Made by a program: the position numbers and the translations under genes
Source of the DNA: Arthrobacter mangrovi
GTDB lineage: Bacteria; Actinomycetota; Actinomycetes; Actinomycetales; Micrococcaceae
Length of the DNA stretch: 64,000 nucleotides
Reading direction: 5' to 3'
Assembly: GCF_026011795.1 (NCBI RefSeq)
Contig: NZ_BRVS01000005.1
Coordinates: 186,001 to 250,000, forward strand
Notes under the pieces: generated by a model
Told to the model about the DNA's origin: nothing
Databases searched by the model: none
The model's input: the letters and a program-made list of their open reading frames with translations, nothing else
In this document: one piece after another, positions 62,397 to 64,000 of the stretch
How positions within the stretch are numbered: position 1 is the stretch's first letter
Layout: the number at the start of each line of letters is the position of its first letter

Positions 62397-62492
62397 GAAG
62401 CAGCTGGTCTTCAGCCTGCTTCAGGATCAGGATGCTTTCGGTGCCCGGAAACCCGCGGCGTAACGCCGTTCAGGTTGCCCGGGGCAAGCATC
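62397..62492 (-). ncRNA. Candidate structured regulatory RNA, class not recognised
   Basis: The 380-base gap 62156-62535 has no gene. On the minus strand, GATGCTT (62486-62492) can pair with AAGCATC (62431-62437), enclosing a CGGCG-TTA-CGCCG hairpin and an AACC/GGTT helix. An alternative TTGC/GCAA hairpin would compete with the outer stem. A second hairpin of ten base pairs with one bulge spans 62397-62422, and the terminator follows. Upstream GGTGCC can pair across into GGCACC, a pseudoknot-like option. This aptamer-plus-terminator layout is riboswitch-like, but it could simply be the 3' end of the PHP mRNA. The 62156-62358 stretch shows nothing else I can name. Confidence 0.45.
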
Positions 62493-62535
62493 GGTCGGCA
62501 CCCAGCATACCATCAGCCGCCGGCCAGGCCCGGGC

Positions 62536-63393
62536 TCAGGCCGCGCTGGGCAGGTACGCAGGGGCTCCGCTGCCGATTTCAAGGATGCGCTCCAGGACCG
62601 CCGCGGCCGTCACATTCTCGCCCAGCCGGTTCGGTTTTCCGGCCCCGTGGTAGTCGCTTGAGCCGGTCATCAGGAGCCCCTGTTCAGCCGCCAGCCTCCG
62701 CAGCCACGCCCTGCCCTCTTCCGGGTTGTCGCGGTGGTCCACTTCGACGCCGTCCAGCCCAGCGTCGATCATTTGGTGGAAGACATCCTCGCCGACGACC
62801 CGGCCCCGGTTGGATGCCACCGGATGCGCGAATACTGCCGCTCCCCCGGCCTCTTTGACGAGCTCGACGGCGTGCGCGGGATCCGGGGCGTAGTGCGTGA
62901 CGTAGTAGCGCGAATGCGAGGTCAGGATGTTGCTGAAGGCCTCGCTGCGGTCCGAGACCACGCCCGCCGCCACCAGGGCATCGGCAATGTGCGGCCGGCC
63001 GACCGTCGCCTCGTGCGCCGTCTGGGCGGTGACGTCCGCCCAAGTGATCGGAAAGTCCTCGGCGAGCAGCTCGACCATCCGTTCGGCCCGGGTCAGCCGG
63101 GCCCTGCGGGCCTTGCCGATTTCCTCGAGCAGCCCTGCGTGGGTCGGATCGTGCAGGTAGGCCAGGACATGGACACTGATGCCTTCCCTGGTGCGGCAGG
63201 AGATCTCCATGCCCGGCACGAGCCCGACGCCCAGGTCCCGGGCCGCCGCCAGCGCCGGCGCCCAGCCGGCGGTGGTGTCATGGTCGGTCAGTGCCACGAC
63301 GTCCAGGCCGGCGTCGAAGGCGGCGCGCACCAGGTCGGCCGGCGGTTCCGTGCCATCCGACGCCGTGGAGTGGGCATGCAGGTCGATCCTCAT
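62536..63393 (-). CDS. PHP-domain metal-dependent phosphoesterase
   Basis: A 285-residue PHP-domain protein. It has DLHAHSTASDGT (4-15), LTDHDTTAGW (about 35-44), PGMEIS, HAHP-type FAHPVASNRG and SSDYHGAGK near the C-terminus, a complete set of metal-binding His/Asp/Glu. The nearest characterised relatives are the 3',5'-nucleotide bisphosphate phosphatases and YciV (RNase AM, which trims RNA 5' ends). It is not a DNA polymerase or histidinol phosphatase by length and motifs. ATG 63393 is six bases after TAGATT. Confidence 0.88.
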   Translation of the reverse strand: MRIDLHAHSTASDGTEPPADLVRAAFDAGLDVVALTDHDTTAGWAPALAAARDLGVGLVPGMEISCRTREGISVHVLAYLHDPTHAGLLEEIGKARRARLTRAERMVELLAEDFPITWADVTAQTAHEATVGRPHIADALVAAGVVSDRSEAFSNILTSHSRYYVTHYAPDPAHAVELVKEAGGAAVFAHPVASNRGRVVGEDVFHQMIDAGLDGVEVDHRDNPEEGRAWLRRLAAEQGLLMTGSSDYHGAGKPNRLGENVTAAAVLERILEIGSGAPAYLPSAA

Positions 63394-63405
63394 CTAACCA
63401 ATCTA
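63394..63405 (-). promoter_or_regulatory. -10 box TAGATT, six bases before ATG 63393
   Basis: Minus-strand TAGATT at 63400-63405, six bases before the PHP start, with no ribosome site. Probable leaderless start. Confidence 0.5.
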
Positions 63406-63453
63406 CCTGCGGCACCGCCGCGCCCGCAGGCACGGCAGGCCCATCGAAGCTGT

Positions 63454-63488
63454 TTGGCAGGGCTTGGTGCCGGTGAGACTATGGGTTG
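63454..63488 (+). promoter_or_regulatory. Promoter TTGGCA-N17-GACTAT, six bases before GTG 63489
   Basis: TTGGCA at 63454-63459 and GACTAT at 63477-63482 with a 17-base spacer, then six bases to the GTG. The first base of the -10 box is off consensus, but the full -35/-10/start spacing supports a leaderless transcript. Confidence 0.45.
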
Positions 63489-64000
63489 GTGAGCACAGAC
63501 GCCAACGACAGCACCGTACAGCCGGCCTCCGAGGGCCAGCCGCTCGAGGAACGCGGGAACAACCGCTCCCAGCGGCCGGAGTCCCAGGCCTTCAAGGATT
63601 TCATGGCAGGGCAGTGGGCCCCGGACACCTCCGCTCCCCCCGCAACGGCGGAAGTCGCGCCCTTTGCCGCGCGCCGCCGTCGCACTCTTTCCCTCAAGTT
63701 CACGGGCGAACGCCTGGTCATTCCGGCCGGCCCGCTTAAGGTCCGCTCCAATGACACGGACTACCGGTTCCGGCCGCACTCGGGGTTCGCGCACCTGACC
63801 GGGCTGGGCCTGGACCACGAACCGGATGCCGTCCTGGTGATGGAACCCGTCCCTGAAGGGCAGGGAGACGACGGCGGCAACCACCATGCCACCCTCTACT
63901 TCCGTCCGCTCGCAGGCCGGGATACGCCCGCTTTCTACGCCGACGCCCGCTATGGCGAGTTCTGGATCGGCCCGCGGCCCACACTGGACCAGCTGCAGAA
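63489..64000 (+). CDS. Aminopeptidase P family protein, 5' part (cut by window edge)
   Basis: The first 170 codons are visible. A hydrophilic N-terminal extension (about 1-60) precedes the creatinase/AMP_N-type domain of Xaa-Pro aminopeptidases: RRRTLSLKFTGERLVIPAGPLKVRSNDTDYRFRP in pieces, then FAHLTGLGLDHEPDAVLVMEP. The metal-binding pita-bread domain lies beyond the window. These enzymes remove an N-terminal residue before proline. It is divergent from the PHP gene. Confidence 0.85.
   Translation, partial: MSTDANDSTVQPASEGQPLEERGNNRSQRPESQAFKDFMAGQWAPDTSAPPATAEVAPFAARRRRTLSLKFTGERLVIPAGPLKVRSNDTDYRFRPHSGFAHLTGLGLDHEPDAVLVMEPVPEGQGDDGGNHHATLYFRPLAGRDTPAFYADARYGEFWIGPRPTLDQLQ

Overview
The window reads as ordinary chromosome of a very GC-rich actinobacterium, most likely an Arthrobacter-like member of the Micrococcaceae (inference). 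The reasons are the strong GC bias, many GTG and a few TTG starts, start codons placed 6-8 bases after TANNNT boxes, the coproporphyrin-type heme genes (chdC, cpfC, cgoX), and families typical of actinobacteria (AdnAB, UvrD2 with HRDC, UPF0182, DUF2342, DUF3107, DUF6328). I see no prophage, insertion sequence, CRISPR array or plasmid feature. There are 57 protein genes, two of them cut by the window ends, plus one initiator tRNA.

Layout. 1-5.4 kb: 5' end of a cysteine desulfurase, then a ferredoxin-reductase-like flavoprotein, a FolP2-type pteroate synthase paralogue, a RibD-like reductase, a J-domain protein, TrmL, and a membrane protein with an RskA-like domain. 5.5-9.8 kb (minus): PIG-L hydrolase, etfA, etfB, an HtrA protease. 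10-13.5 kb: TPM-domain protein plus PspA, and a DUF6328 membrane protein. 13.6-33.3 kb: initiator tRNA, UPF0182, a PDZ-Lon protease, a DUF2342 metalloprotease, an M48-like protease, a ThiF-like protein, uvrD2, nudC, a phosphotransferase, and the ATL-adnA-adnB operon. 33.4-38.2 kb: DnaQ-like exonuclease, metNIQ, an AI-2E family transporter. 38.2-48.4 kb: a complete heme pathway. hemE-cgoX-chdC-cpfC-hemC-hemD-hemB-hemL are on the minus strand and hemA is divergent. 48.5-55.6 kb: moeZ, a TetR regulator, DUF3107, a small membrane protein, a pterin dehydratase-VOC fusion, thiO-thiS-thiG under a TPP riboswitch, thiE, and a ferritin-like protein. 55.6-64 kb: RNB nuclease, DEAD-box helicase with a long folded leader, a solitary DNA methyltransferase, a sodium:solute symporter with a 43-residue partner, a PHP phosphoesterase, and the start of an aminopeptidase P.

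From memory, UPF0182 / PDZ-Lon / DUF2342 / uvrD2 / nudC / adnB / adnA / ATL / moeZ / TetR / DUF3107 / ferritin-like / DEAD-box matches the order of Rv3193c-Rv3211 in Mycobacterium tuberculosis. The met, heme and thi blocks sit inside this conserved frame.

The most interesting non-coding signals are the following. (i) A folded RNA with an intrinsic terminator ahead of the symporter, class not recognised. (ii) A roughly 240-base, three-hairpin leader on the DEAD-box mRNA. (iii) Operator-like inverted repeats ahead of the flavoprotein, etfB, chdC and tetR. (iv) At least a dozen probably leaderless start codons. (v) Four convergent gene pairs whose stop codons touch or overlap. Among proteins, the ThiF-like gene, the kinase-like phosphotransferase without its metal-binding Asp, the FolP2/RibD-like pair and the solitary methyltransferase deserve a second look.
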